Assembly: GCA_016713525.1 (NCBI GenBank)
Contig: JADJOZ010000033.1
Location: 620,001 to 684,000 of the forward strand
From: Bacteroidota bacterium
Lineage (GTDB): Bacteria; Bacteroidota; Bacteroidia; AKYH767-A; OLB10
Direction of reading: 5' to 3'
Length of the DNA: 64,000 nt
Part shown: positions 46,670 through 56,432 of the stretch, piece after piece
Numbering within the stretch: position 1 is the stretch's first letter
Layout of the letters: every line of letters starts with the position of its first letter
Made by a program: the position numbers and the translations under genes
The notes under the pieces: model-generated
What the model was told of the DNA's origin: nothing
What the model saw: the letters and a program-made list of their open reading frames with translations, nothing else
Databases searched by the model: none

Positions 46670-48460
46670 TTAAAGCACTTTTTCAACGAGTTCTCTGTAG
46701 GAAAACACACCTGATATTTCACCATTCTTCAACTCATAAATCCGGTCACAGTTACGTAATGTGGTGATCCGATGAGCAATTATAAAGATGGTTTTGTTGG
46801 TTTCTGATAAGGAATCAATAGACTCAGTAACCTCATTTTCAGTCTTGTTATCCAGCGCACTCGTTGCCTCATCAAAGATAAGTATTTCTGCATTACGATA
46901 CACAGATCTGGCAATACCAATTCTTTGTCGCTGACCTCCTGAAAGGTTATTTCCCTTTTCGCCAATCTGACTATTCACGCCGGCAGGTAGTCCCTCAATT
47001 AATTTATCGAGCGATGCCTGTTTGATGCAACGTTGCAGTCGCTCTTCATCCACCTTAGCATCGCCAAGTGTGATGTTTTCACGAATGGAACCATCCAACA
47101 GGAAAATATCTTGCTTGACATACCCGATTAAGTTTCTCCACGATTGTTTTTGAGAAGGTTTCAATGGAGCCCCATCAACCAATATTTGTCCACTGTTTTC
47201 ACTGTAAAAACGCAACAAGATATTCATCAGGGTAGTTTTTCCTGATCCCGATGAACCAACAAATCCAATTTTTTCGCCTTTTTTTACTTCGAAGGTGAGA
47301 TTCTTTAAAATCTGTTTATCGGATTTTGGAAAACTAAATGAAATGCGATCGAATTTAATGGAAGTATTAAATGGTACCGGTGCAGGATCGGGATTTTCAT
47401 TTTCCTCTTTCAGTAGTTCATCAAAAATTTCAAGGTTATAAATGGAAACCTGATTTTTGTTGATATACATGAATGAATTTAAGATTCTGTTCATGGAAGG
47501 CATCAAACGATAGGCTGCTGCCGCAAATGCTCCAACCATAATCAAAACATCAGCACTGCCATCGCTTAAAAATAAAGCATACATGAAAATCAGAATAATT
47601 CCAAGCAATGCAATTATTTCGTTGGTCCGGATAGGAATCATGCTCAGCAAATAAGCACTTTGCTGAAGCTCTTGATAATTTTTCAGATGCTTGAGATAAC
47701 GTTTGCGATAATTGTCTTCCTTACCTGCCAGTTTAATATCGATGTAACCACTGATTGCTTCCGTTAAACTACTTAAAGCATAAGGGAAAACATTGTCGAT
47801 ACCCACACCTACGGCTGTTCCTCTTTTTTTAAGAGCAGAATAAACCAGGTACGTTGCGGGTCCGATAGTAACCAGAATGAATCCGAACAGGAAGAGATCG
47901 TAATAGGCTATAGCACCAATGATAAGCAATACAATAATAAACTCCGACATAATCATTGTCAGCGGTTGCACGATCCATTGCACATAGCTGGTTGGATTGT
48001 ACAATATGTTCCGCATCAATAAAGAAGATTTGATGGCTGAGAAATCGAGGAAGTCGAGTTTGTAGTACTTGATGAACTGATTTTGTGTAATGTAAACTGC
48101 AATGTCAGCAGTGAGTCTAGCTTGCAGCCAGTTCACAAAAATTCCGAATGCAGTTTTGAATAAAAAATATGCCAGCAGACAACCAATTAAAAACAGTACG
48201 AATGATTTATCTGAACTGAATGCAAAGTAATTGTAAACAGCACTCAGGTATTTATTGGTATGGATCATTTTAGTATCCGTTCCTGCCTGAATCAATGGAA
48301 GTACAGCGGCTAAACCAACTACATCCATCACAGCAGAAAAGAAAACCAATATACTAAGAGCTCCTATTTTCCTTTTTTGTGCGCCATTGGTGTGTTTTCT
48401 GACACTCTTGATGGAATTTATAAAGCTATTAGATGGCTGAACAAAATTTTCGTCACTCAT
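46670..48460 (-). CDS. ABC transporter, fused permease/ATPase (lipid-linked glycan flippase-like)
   Basis: 596 residues. Six transmembrane segments occupy roughly residues 30-330, followed by an ATPase domain: Walker A GSSGSGKTTLM near 400, signature LSGGQRQRIGIARS and Walker B ILIFDEATSALD. The layout is that of PglK/MsbA-type half-transporters that work as homodimers. In this locus it likely flips a lipid-linked oligosaccharide; no Wzx-type flippase is visible, which supports the assignment. It is 28 bases downstream of the Wzc-like gene. Confidence 0.92.
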   Translation of the reverse strand: MSDENFVQPSNSFINSIKSVRKHTNGAQKRKIGALSILVFFSAVMDVVGLAAVLPLIQAGTDTKMIHTNKYLSAVYNYFAFSSDKSFVLFLIGCLLAYFLFKTAFGIFVNWLQARLTADIAVYITQNQFIKYYKLDFLDFSAIKSSLLMRNILYNPTSYVQWIVQPLTMIMSEFIIVLLIIGAIAYYDLFLFGFILVTIGPATYLVYSALKKRGTAVGVGIDNVFPYALSSLTEAISGYIDIKLAGKEDNYRKRYLKHLKNYQELQQSAYLLSMIPIRTNEIIALLGIILIFMYALFLSDGSADVLIMVGAFAAAAYRLMPSMNRILNSFMYINKNQVSIYNLEIFDELLKEENENPDPAPVPFNTSIKFDRISFSFPKSDKQILKNLTFEVKKGEKIGFVGSSGSGKTTLMNILLRFYSENSGQILVDGAPLKPSQKQSWRNLIGYVKQDIFLLDGSIRENITLGDAKVDEERLQRCIKQASLDKLIEGLPAGVNSQIGEKGNNLSGGQRQRIGIARSVYRNAEILIFDEATSALDNKTENEVTESIDSLSETNKTIFIIAHRITTLRNCDRIYELKNGEISGVFSYRELVEKVL

Positions 48461-48487
48461 AATTTAATACATCCGGTATTAATCGGA

Positions 48488-50791
48488 TTATTTATAATAA
48501 CCTCCACCATAACCTGCCGGAATGTTTTTCACATTCACGTTATTAAGAAGGAATACCAAATGTTTCACATTATTTTTTTCAACGATCTGATGTGCGATAT
48601 CAACAAAATCTTTCTTAGAGAATCCTGCTTTTAATACATAAACATTCAGGTCTGAGAATTTCATCAATGCCAGTGCATCTGAAAGTAATCCAACCGGAGG
48701 AGTATCGAGGATCACATAGTCGTACATCGTTTTTAATTCGTTGATCATTTCTTCCAGCATCGGATCAAGAATGAGTTCAGAAGCATTTGGAGTACGTGGT
48801 CCGGTAAGTATTACCTGCAGATTTTCAATTGGTGTTTCTTTAATGATTTCACTCAACCGTGATTTACCAACCAGATAGGAGGTAACCCCAACATCATTCA
48901 TCAGATTGAATGCATTTGCCTGTTTTGGTTTATGTAAATCCAAATCTACTAGCACGACTTTCTTCTTGGTCTTTGCCAAGATAGTTCCGGTATTAATGGC
49001 ATTAAATGTTTTACCCTCACTTGCAACTGAAGAGGTAAACAGCACCACTTTACTGCTGGCTTTGGGACTGAAATAAGAAAGGTTGGTTCGAACAACACGA
49101 TAGGCCTCACTGGTGAGTGATTGTGGGAATTTATCCACCACAAGATAATCGGTCTTGGCATCTTTACTTTTACCAATAACACCAATAATAGGAAGTGTGG
49201 TGAGTTCGGTAAGATCTTCTTTAGTATGGATGAAGTTGTAAAATATACTTTTCAGGAATATCAAAAGGAAAGAAAGCACTAAGCCAACTGCCACTCCACC
49301 AAGAAGTATTTTTTGCTGAATCGGACGCTCGAGACCGGTTGTAATTGCCGGCTCTAAAATACTTTTATCTGCAACAATTCCTGCTTTTTCAATTACTGTC
49401 TGAGCTCTCGTTTCCAAAAGGAAGAGATAAATTTTTTCATTAATTTCAACCTTACGGTTAATGTTTACCAGACCTCTGATAGTTGAAGGCATCTGGTTCA
49501 TAGCCCCTTGAAATTGTCCCAGTTGAGTTGATAGCGAATTGATCTGTACGGTGACATTTCTACGCATGTTCATTACAATGGAAATCAGATTTTGGCGGGC
49601 TATTGAAAGCTGAGCCTCTACTTCTTTAACAACTGGACTGCTGGGAGTATTACTGAATAAAAGGTTTGTTTTACGTTGTTGTAAAGCGCTTAATTCTGTG
49701 AATGCAGAACCCATAGCTGGGTCAGGTGCGTCACCAAGCAGGGCAGGACTGATAGCGCCACCATCGGTTCCTGAGGTAAGCTGCTCATATAAATAATCAA
49801 GTGAACGCAATCGAATACCCAGTTGGGCACGTTGCGTTTCAAAATCAACTTTTTGTTGCAGATAAACTCCCTGTTCGCCTTCCGGATTTACAGCATTCCG
49901 GGAACGCTGAAATTGCTCCAAATTTGATTCCACACCATTCAGAATGTCCTCAACTTCTTTCAGCTGACCATCAATAAATGCTAATGTGTTTTCATTAATT
50001 TCCTTCTGAACAGAAACGGAATTTTCCAGGTACATTTCAGTCAGTACCTTCAGGAAGTCGACGGCTTTTTCTGGTACTTCATCTTCAATGAAAGCTTCAA
50101 TAACAGTGGCTTCTTCACCCATTGATAATTGTAGCGTTTGCTTATACTTTTTTACCAGATAACCCCGGTCGTTAATGCGGAACAGATATCTTGTTTCAGC
50201 AAGATTTACGGAGTTCTTGCCAACTATCGTTGAATCACTGTTTATGATGAGTGAAAATTTATCGTTCACAACAGGCTCACCGAATTTGTGAATTTTGCTG
50301 TATTTATAAGCACCAAACTCTAAAGTCAGTTTGTACTTCTGTTTATCAAGAATATTTACAAAGAAAGGGGCTCCATAAAATGTTGCATCCAATACTTTGC
50401 CATCAACTAAAAATGGTTTGCCTTTGTAGATTTCACCGGTTTTAATACGACCTTCAATAAAATAGGAAATATCAATATTGAGTTTCCCGATTACATCATT
50501 TATCAGACGTGATGATGACAGTACTTCAATTTCGTTGGCAATTTCATCTTTTGAAGGGCCGGTCGATAATGAGGCACTGAGGGCATCTTTGAAAGCGTTT
50601 TTCTGAGGTTTAATCAGAATTTCGGCCGTTGCTCCGTAATATTTGGTGGCTTTGTATAAATAAAAGATCGATCCGCCTATACCCAGGCCCAGGAAAAGAA
50701 CAAACCAATACCAGTTCTTTAGAACCAGTGAAATGGTCTTTTTAATGTCCTTTTGATCAATGATAGCGCTGCTTGAAACGGGTTTGCTCAT
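48488..50791 (-). CDS. Wzc-like polysaccharide co-polymerase / tyrosine autokinase
   Basis: 767 residues. It has two transmembrane helices (WYWFVLFLGLGIGGSIFYLY near 27 and GGVAVGLVLSFLLIFLK near 497) bracketing a Wzz-type periplasmic domain with coiled coils. The cytoplasmic BY-kinase domain follows: Walker A VASEGKTFNAINTG, Walker A' VVLVDLDLHKPK, and VILDTPPVGLLSD. The C-terminal tail is short but tyrosine-containing (GYGGGYYK), the autophosphorylated site in such kinases. It would set chain length and control export. As the first gene of the minus-strand locus, it lies divergent from gmd. Confidence 0.94.
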   Translation of the reverse strand: MSKPVSSSAIIDQKDIKKTISLVLKNWYWFVLFLGLGIGGSIFYLYKATKYYGATAEILIKPQKNAFKDALSASLSTGPSKDEIANEIEVLSSSRLINDVIGKLNIDISYFIEGRIKTGEIYKGKPFLVDGKVLDATFYGAPFFVNILDKQKYKLTLEFGAYKYSKIHKFGEPVVNDKFSLIINSDSTIVGKNSVNLAETRYLFRINDRGYLVKKYKQTLQLSMGEEATVIEAFIEDEVPEKAVDFLKVLTEMYLENSVSVQKEINENTLAFIDGQLKEVEDILNGVESNLEQFQRSRNAVNPEGEQGVYLQQKVDFETQRAQLGIRLRSLDYLYEQLTSGTDGGAISPALLGDAPDPAMGSAFTELSALQQRKTNLLFSNTPSSPVVKEVEAQLSIARQNLISIVMNMRRNVTVQINSLSTQLGQFQGAMNQMPSTIRGLVNINRKVEINEKIYLFLLETRAQTVIEKAGIVADKSILEPAITTGLERPIQQKILLGGVAVGLVLSFLLIFLKSIFYNFIHTKEDLTELTTLPIIGVIGKSKDAKTDYLVVDKFPQSLTSEAYRVVRTNLSYFSPKASSKVVLFTSSVASEGKTFNAINTGTILAKTKKKVVLVDLDLHKPKQANAFNLMNDVGVTSYLVGKSRLSEIIKETPIENLQVILTGPRTPNASELILDPMLEEMINELKTMYDYVILDTPPVGLLSDALALMKFSDLNVYVLKAGFSKKDFVDIAHQIVEKNNVKHLVFLLNNVNVKNIPAGYGGGYYK

Positions 50792-51055
50792 GAATAATAA
50801 TGATTTTACTGATTTTCTTAAACGGGCTTATACCGTAATTTTGGTAATAAAGTTATGTTTTAACAGGTTATATTTTATTTCCCGGAAAGGGAATTTTCTA
50901 CTTAGTTTTGCACAAAATTAACAATTCGGAAGGAGAGAAGGGTATTAGCATCAAATTCATGTTCCAAAAGGTGCAAAATTGCAACTATTTGAAGGGCATT
51001 AACGTTTGAAACTAATATTTATTGAACCAAAAACCGAATTTCCAAGCAGAAACTC
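50792..51055. promoter_or_regulatory. Divergent intergenic region between wzc-like and gmd genes
   Basis: 264 bases between divergently transcribed genes. On the plus strand two -7-like octamers match TAnnTTTG: TAATTTTG at 50836-50843 and TAGTTTTG at 50903-50910, each without a good -33. On the minus strand TAACTTTA lies near 50848-50855, 7 of 8 matches. Control of both transcripts is expected here but exact sites are uncertain. Confidence 0.35.
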
Positions 51056-52170
51056 ATGAAAACAGCATTAATTACAGGTATTACAGGTCAGGACGGGGCT
51101 TATCTCGCAGAACTCTTATTAGAAAAAGGGTATCATGTTCATGGAATCAAGCGCCGCAGCTCGCTTTTCAACACCCAAAGGGTGGATCATTTATACCACG
51201 ATCAGCATGAGAAGAATGTCAAATTTAAACTGCATTATGGTGATTTGACCGACTCCACGAATATCATCAGAATCATTCAGGAAGTTCAACCCGATGAAAT
51301 TTATAACCTCGGTGCTATGTCGCATGTGAAGGTAAGTTTCGAAACCCCTGAATATACCGCAAATGCAGATGGAATTGGTACGCTACGTATCCTGGAAGCC
51401 GTGCGATTGCTGGGTTTGACTAAAAAACGAAGATTTATCAGGCATCTACTTCCGAACTTTATGGTTTGGTGCAGGAAATTCCTCAAAGAGAAACCACGCC
51501 ATTTTATCCACGGTCACCTTATGCCGTTGCTAAATTATATGGCTATTGGATCATCGTGAATTATCGCGAGTCTTATGATATGTTTGCAGTGAACGGTATC
51601 CTTTTCAACCATGAATCACCACTCAGAGGAGAAACTTTCGTAACCCGCAAGGTTACCCGTGCTGTTGCCCGAATCGCGCTTGGTCTGCAAGATTGCGTTT
51701 ACATGGGAAACATTGATGCGAAACGTGACTGGGGCCATGCTAAAGATTATGTGGAAGCAATGTGGATGATGTTACAGGTTGATACTCCCGAAGATTTTGT
51801 GGTAGCAACCGGTGTTACTACTACTGTCCGCGATTTTATTATTAAAGCCTTTGCTGAAATTGGAGTAGAACTTGAATTTATTGGTAAAGAAGAGAACGAA
51901 GTAGCTGTTGTTAAAGCTTCCAATAATCCGCTGTATCCTGTTCCTGTTGGGAAGGAAGTAATGAAAATCGACAAAAATTATTACCGCCCCGCTGAAGTTG
52001 AATTGCTGATTGGTGACCCGATTAAAGCAAAAACTAAATTGGGATGGACTCCTAAACATGATCTCGATTCTATTGTTAAAGAAATGGTTGCCTATGACCT
52101 GAAACTATTTGGCAGAGATAAATACCTCCAGGAAGGTGGTCATGAAATCATTAATTATAATGAAGGTTAA
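51056..52170 (+). CDS. gmd: Gmd, GDP-mannose 4,6-dehydratase (frameshifted)
   Basis: The first step from GDP-mannose to GDP-L-fucose. The N terminus is ITGITGQDGAYLAELLLEKG with the NADP glycine motif, then KRRSSLFNTQRVDHLY. The frame breaks in the A run 51422-51427; one more A reads TKKTKIYQASTSELYG, the catalytic Ser/Thr-Glu motif, followed by YAVAKLYGYW (Tyr/Lys). Corrected length is about 371 residues, as for Gmd. FNHESPLRGETFVTRK and DWGHAKDYVEAMW are also diagnostic. The stop codon overlaps a hairpin, and fcl follows. Confidence 0.94.
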
Positions 52171-52190
52171 AACTCGGGGTTTCGAGTTTT
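52169..52190 (+). terminator. Hairpin between gmd and fcl
   Basis: AAAACTCG (52169-52176) and CGAGTTTT (52183-52190) form a perfect 8-bp stem with a 6-base loop. The right arm itself ends in TTTT. It begins at the gmd stop codon and could terminate or attenuate reading into fcl. Confidence 0.45.
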
Positions 52191-52227
52191 AAATAATTGA
52201 TTAAGAATATTTTAAAGATTATATAAG

Positions 52228-53163
52228 TTGGATCGTAACAGCAAAATATTTATTGCAGGACATCGTGGTATGGTGGGTTCTGCCATTGTCAGGAAACTGG
52301 AAGCAGAAGGTTATACCAATCTGATCACCAAAACTTCCAAAGAGTTAGATCTTAGAAATCAGCAGGCGGTACATTCGTTTTTTACGAATGAAAAACCGGA
52401 ATACGTTTTTTTAGCAGCTGCGAAAGTTGGTGGAATAGTTGCGAATAATACTTATCGTGCCGATTTTCTTTATGAAAATCTGATGATCCAGTCAAATGTG
52501 ATCCGCCAATCGTATGAAAACAATGTAAAGAAATTGCTGTTTTTGGGCTCATCTTGTATTTACCCTAAAATGTGTCCCCAGCCTATTAAAGAGGAATATC
52601 TTTTAACAGGATCACTGGAGCAAACCAATGAGCCTTATGCTATAGCAAAAATTGCAGGTTTGAAAATGTGTGAAGCATTCCGAATGCAATATGGTTGTGA
52701 TTACATTTCGGTTATGCCAACCAATTTATATGGCCCGAACGATAATTACGATTTAAAGAACTCACACGTACTACCGGCTTTGATGCGCAAGTTTTATGAA
52801 GCCATTAAAAATGGTGCTCCCGAAGTTGAAATCTGGGGAAGCGGAAAACCGATGCGTGAATTTTTGCATGTCGATGATTTGGCTGATTCATGCTATTTTC
52901 TGATGAATAACTATAGCGGTGAAGGATTTTTTAACATCGGCACCGGTGTCGATCTTACCATTGCCGATTTAGCTCAACTGATAAAAGAGGTTAGTGGTTA
53001 TACCGGAAATCTTCGCTTTGACCCTTCCAAACCTGATGGAACACCCCGTAAATTGCTCGATGTAACTGCTATTCACAATGCAGGATGGAAACACCGTATC
53101 TCACTGGAGCAAGGTGTGAAAATGGTTTGGCAGGAAGTAACCGAAAAAGCAGTTTTTGCCTGA
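52228..53163 (+). CDS. fcl: Fcl (WcaG), GDP-L-fucose synthase
   Basis: Epimerase-reductase converting GDP-4-keto-6-deoxymannose to GDP-L-fucose. GHRGMVGSAIVRKLEAEGY is the NADP motif; GSSCIYPKMCPQPIKE and the catalytic YAIAKIAGLKMCE follow; GSGKPMREFLHVDDLADSC is also characteristic. The reading frame begins at TTG 52228, with no ATG in the proper place; 311 residues is the expected size, so TTG may be the true start. It pairs functionally with gmd and provides fucose for the glycan locus. Confidence 0.94.
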   Translation: MDRNSKIFIAGHRGMVGSAIVRKLEAEGYTNLITKTSKELDLRNQQAVHSFFTNEKPEYVFLAAAKVGGIVANNTYRADFLYENLMIQSNVIRQSYENNVKKLLFLGSSCIYPKMCPQPIKEEYLLTGSLEQTNEPYAIAKIAGLKMCEAFRMQYGCDYISVMPTNLYGPNDNYDLKNSHVLPALMRKFYEAIKNGAPEVEIWGSGKPMREFLHVDDLADSCYFLMNNYSGEGFFNIGTGVDLTIADLAQLIKEVSGYTGNLRFDPSKPDGTPRKLLDVTAIHNAGWKHRISLEQGVKMVWQEVTEKAVFA

Positions 53164-53210
53164 TTCAGTTCTCAGTTTAATTAGCTAATTTAGTGCCATC
53201 CAAAGGCACT

Positions 53211-54551
53211 ATGTTTTCTCATGTAAGTTCTCATTCTGATCCCGACCGGCTGCGCTCCGGAGTGCTGAGGTATCTGGCACAATTCAGCCATGCTGTTTTC
53301 CTCGATAGTAACACCGCTGCCAATGGTCCCATTCCGGTTACCGGTGTCACTTACGATTGGATTGCCGCTGCCGGTGTATCTGAAATTTTTTATCCTGCCA
53401 AAGAACCATTCCTGGAGTTAAATTCATTTCTGAAAAGACAGCAAACCGCCGGAAATTGGGTTTTCGGTCATGTTTGCTACGACTTCAAGAATGAAATTGA
53501 AAAATTGCATTCACATCATAATCCGGCAATGAATTTTGCTACCCTTCAGTTTTTTGTTCCGGAGCAACTTTTTATAATGAAACAGGGGCAACTGACAATT
53601 TATAACCGGACAAATAACACTGCAGAAATTCTGCAGGCTATACATACATCCGAAAGTGAAATTTGCTCCAATCAAACTTCTCTGCGACTTGTGCAATTAC
53701 CTTCACGGGATGCATATCTGAAAACTATTGGCACCATACTTCATCATATTTCACGAGGGGATATTTATGAAATGAATTTTTGCCATCAGGTAGCTGCAGA
53801 AGGCGTTATTGATCCTGTTTTCATCTATGAAAAATTGGTAACAGAATCACCAAATCCGTTTGCTGCGTTTTATAAATCTGATAACAAATTTCTGTTATGT
53901 GCCAGTCCGGAACGTTACTTGAAAAAATCAGGCAACACCGTTTTATCGCAGCCAATTAAAGGTACAGCAGCACGTGATGCCGATCCTGTTCAGGATGCAT
54001 TGAATAAAAATCATCTCGCTAAAAGCGAAAAGGAAAGATCTGAAAATGTAATGATCGTTGATTTGGTTCGCAATGATTTATCGAAGCACGCATTGCCCGG
54101 CTCCGTAAAGGTGGATGAATTGTTTGGAGTTTATACTTTCAGAAAAGTGCATCAGCTAATTTCAACAGTAAGTTGCCAGGTTGATAAGGGTACTTCCTTT
54201 GCAGATTTGTTGCAAGCTTCTTTCCCTATGGGATCAATGACCGGTGCCCCCAAAGTAAGAGCGATGCAAATAATTGAAGAAGCAGAAAATTTTAAACGCG
54301 AATTATATTCAGGAACAATAGGATATATTTCACCTGAAGGCGATTTCGATTTTAATGTGGTGATCCGAAGTATTTTTTATGATGCCGAAGCACATAAAAT
54401 TTATTTGGCTGCAGGAGGCGCTATTACAGCAGCAAGTATTCCTGAAAAAGAGTTTGAAGAAACTTTAATCAAACTCGCTCCCCAACTAAAGGTTTTAAAT
54501 ATTCCGTTGTCAGCTATTTTTTCGACTGAAAAGGAGGACCGACATGCATAG
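53211..54551 (+). CDS. pabB: PabB-like chorismate-binding enzyme (aminodeoxychorismate synthase component I)
   Basis: A chorismate-utilising enzyme, about 446 residues. The C-terminal domain has the family blocks GDIYEMNFCHQ, SPERYLKKSG, QPIKGTAARDAD, DLVRNDLSKHA, FPMGSMTGAPKVRAM and SGTIGYISPEGDFDFNVVIR. It is more like PabB than TrpE because it lacks an adjacent trpG/trpD and is a single gene. ATG 53211 preceded by AAAGG was preferred to GTG 53193. Product is 4-amino-4-deoxychorismate for folate, upstream of the THF used by Fhs and PurN. The end overlaps tilS by 8 bases. Confidence 0.88.
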   Translation: MFSHVSSHSDPDRLRSGVLRYLAQFSHAVFLDSNTAANGPIPVTGVTYDWIAAAGVSEIFYPAKEPFLELNSFLKRQQTAGNWVFGHVCYDFKNEIEKLHSHHNPAMNFATLQFFVPEQLFIMKQGQLTIYNRTNNTAEILQAIHTSESEICSNQTSLRLVQLPSRDAYLKTIGTILHHISRGDIYEMNFCHQVAAEGVIDPVFIYEKLVTESPNPFAAFYKSDNKFLLCASPERYLKKSGNTVLSQPIKGTAARDADPVQDALNKNHLAKSEKERSENVMIVDLVRNDLSKHALPGSVKVDELFGVYTFRKVHQLISTVSCQVDKGTSFADLLQASFPMGSMTGAPKVRAMQIIEEAENFKRELYSGTIGYISPEGDFDFNVVIRSIFYDAEAHKIYLAAGGAITAASIPEKEFEETLIKLAPQLKVLNIPLSAIFSTEKEDRHA

Positions 54552-55884
54552 CAAGATCGTCGATTTTTTAGAGTCACAAAAAATCAATTTTGAAAATAAG
54601 AAAGTTCTTATTGCTGTAAGTGGTGGAATCGATTCTATGGTATTGGTTCATGCGGCTAAAAAATTGGAATGGAATTTCGCTGTTGCACATATGAATTTTA
54701 AATTGCGGGGTGATGAATCTGAAGGAGATCAAATTTTTGTTGAGAAGCAAGCAACTAATTATGGAGCTAAAATATTTTGCAAGCAAGTTGATACACTTGA
54801 ATTTGCAACTCAGCATAAAATTTCTATTCAGGAAGCAGCCCGGAATTTGCGTTATGAGTGGTTTGATGAACTTGCATCGGAAGAAGGATTCCATTACATC
54901 TTAACCGCGCATCATGCCGGTGATGTTGCTGAGACACTTATCTTTAATTTGATTCGTGGTGCGGGATTATCAGGTGCGCATGGCATCTTAGCCTGCAATG
55001 GGAAAATTATAAGACCTATGCTGCAGCTTTCACGAAAGAGTATTGAAGAGTTTGCTTCACAGGAAAATATCTCCTGGCGGGAAGATTCCTCCAATTCATC
55101 AGATAAATATTCCCGCAATAAAATCCGTCATTCCATTCTTCCATTGCTCGAATCAATTAATCCGGAAGCACAGCAACACCTCATGCAACATGCATTTTTA
55201 ATGAAGGGTTACGAAGAAATTATTTCCGGATACATGATGGAATTGGAACATCGTTTGGTTATCCCAATGTTTGATGGTAAGGTGAGCATGATTTATTTGA
55301 GCAATCTTAAATCTTACCCGTCACCTGAAATCTTGCTCTATCATTTTTTTGGTAAATATGGATTTAATTCAAGCGATTTCACCTCGCTGTTGTATCAATC
55401 AGAAACAGGTGCACAATTTATTTCAGGTCGGCATCGACTGGTACTTGGTTCCGACACTTTGGTGTTCCTTAAAAATTTCCCGAAAGATTTAAATGAAGTC
55501 TCATTTGTCGGGCCTTCTACCAAACAAATCGGGTTAACTTTCGGGAATATCACCATGGAAATTAGTAATCCAGATATTACTGGCAGATTTCCCGTTAAGG
55601 CGGAAAAACATACCGCCATTTTGGATGCTGCTAAATTGCGTTTTCCTTTAACAGTAAGGGTTTGGAGGCGGGGAGATTCCTTTCGTCCCTTTGGTATGAG
55701 AGGCACTAAGCTTGTCAGTGACTTCCTGACAGATGAAAAAATTCCTTCCGGATTGAAAGAAATAGTATATTTACTCGTCTCAGATAATGAGGTTGCCTGG
55801 GTGGTTGGCCATCGAATCAGTGATGACTTTAAAATCACCCCGGAAACCGGACCGGTAGCAAAATTTCAATATCATCAACAATAG
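54544..55884 (+). CDS. tilS: TilS, tRNA(Ile)-lysidine synthetase
   Basis: It modifies the CAU anticodon of tRNA-Ile2 to lysidine, ATP-dependent. The PP-loop is VAVSGGIDSMVLVHA near residue 22. Later family segments are AHMNFKLRGDESEGD, the HHAGDVAETLIFNLIRGAGLSG helix region, REDSSNSSDKYSRNKIRH, and the C-terminal VRVWRRGDSFRPFGMRGTKL. The 446-residue length fits TilS with its C-terminal domains. The start ATG lies within the last codons of pabB. Confidence 0.96.
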   Translation: MHSKIVDFLESQKINFENKKVLIAVSGGIDSMVLVHAAKKLEWNFAVAHMNFKLRGDESEGDQIFVEKQATNYGAKIFCKQVDTLEFATQHKISIQEAARNLRYEWFDELASEEGFHYILTAHHAGDVAETLIFNLIRGAGLSGAHGILACNGKIIRPMLQLSRKSIEEFASQENISWREDSSNSSDKYSRNKIRHSILPLLESINPEAQQHLMQHAFLMKGYEEIISGYMMELEHRLVIPMFDGKVSMIYLSNLKSYPSPEILLYHFFGKYGFNSSDFTSLLYQSETGAQFISGRHRLVLGSDTLVFLKNFPKDLNEVSFVGPSTKQIGLTFGNITMEISNPDITGRFPVKAEKHTAILDAAKLRFPLTVRVWRRGDSFRPFGMRGTKLVSDFLTDEKIPSGLKEIVYLLVSDNEVAWVVGHRISDDFKITPETGPVAKFQYHQQ

Positions 55885-55891
55885 CAGTCCA

Positions 55892-56383
55892 ATGAATCAG
55901 TCCTACCAATTCGAAGAACGCCAATATATTGGCACTAATAAAAGTACGTTAAGCCTTCGTATTTTTCTTGCCATTTTCTGTTTTGTGGCTTACAACTACA
56001 CCGATGTTCCCGAAGTGAATGGCGATTTGTTGTTTTTCCTGGGTGTTGCTATTCTGGTGATTTCTGTTGTTTTGTTGTTTGTAACACACATCCATACCCG
56101 AATAACTTCTGAAAACATCCTGCTGAACGGGTTTTGGGGAACGACTGCTGTCACCATTCCTTTGTCTGAAATTTCAGGTGTAGAGCAAACTGCTTACAGC
56201 ACCTATTTTATTAATAATCCGGTATATAACTTTCATAAAGATGGAGTTATTAAGTTTTATTCGGGTGGTAAAGATGCCGTCAAGCTCACTATGAAGAATG
56301 GCTCCGCATATTTAATCGGTACCCATAAACCGGAAGCCCTTTTACGTGTTATAGATGATCATATAAAAGGAGTAAGGCCTTAA
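55892..56383 (+). CDS. Two-helix membrane protein with PH-like domain
   Basis: 163 residues. Two hydrophobic segments (LRIFLAIFCFVAYNY near 25 and LLFFLGVAILVISVVLLFV near 48) are followed by a beta-rich C-terminal half (RITSENILLNGFWG, IPLSEISGVEQTAY, VIKFYSGGKDAVKLTMKNG) with the rhythm of the bacterial PH/DUF304-type fold. No catalytic residues are obvious. It starts 7 bases after tilS and precedes the lemA promoter. Function not known. Confidence 0.65.
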   Translation: MNQSYQFEERQYIGTNKSTLSLRIFLAIFCFVAYNYTDVPEVNGDLLFFLGVAILVISVVLLFVTHIHTRITSENILLNGFWGTTAVTIPLSEISGVEQTAYSTYFINNPVYNFHKDGVIKFYSGGKDAVKLTMKNGSAYLIGTHKPEALLRVIDDHIKGVRP

Positions 56384-56400
56384 AACCACTTCTTTTATTA

Positions 56401-56408
56401 TAACTTTG
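56401..56408 (+). promoter_or_regulatory. -7 promoter element for lemA
   Basis: TAACTTTG is an exact TAnnTTTG match, 24 bases before the lemA ATG and 17 bases after the preceding gene's stop. No clear -33 element is present, so strength is uncertain, but its position fits a short leader. Confidence 0.5.
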
Positions 56409-56432
56409 TACTATCAAATTAAACCAAAAAAT

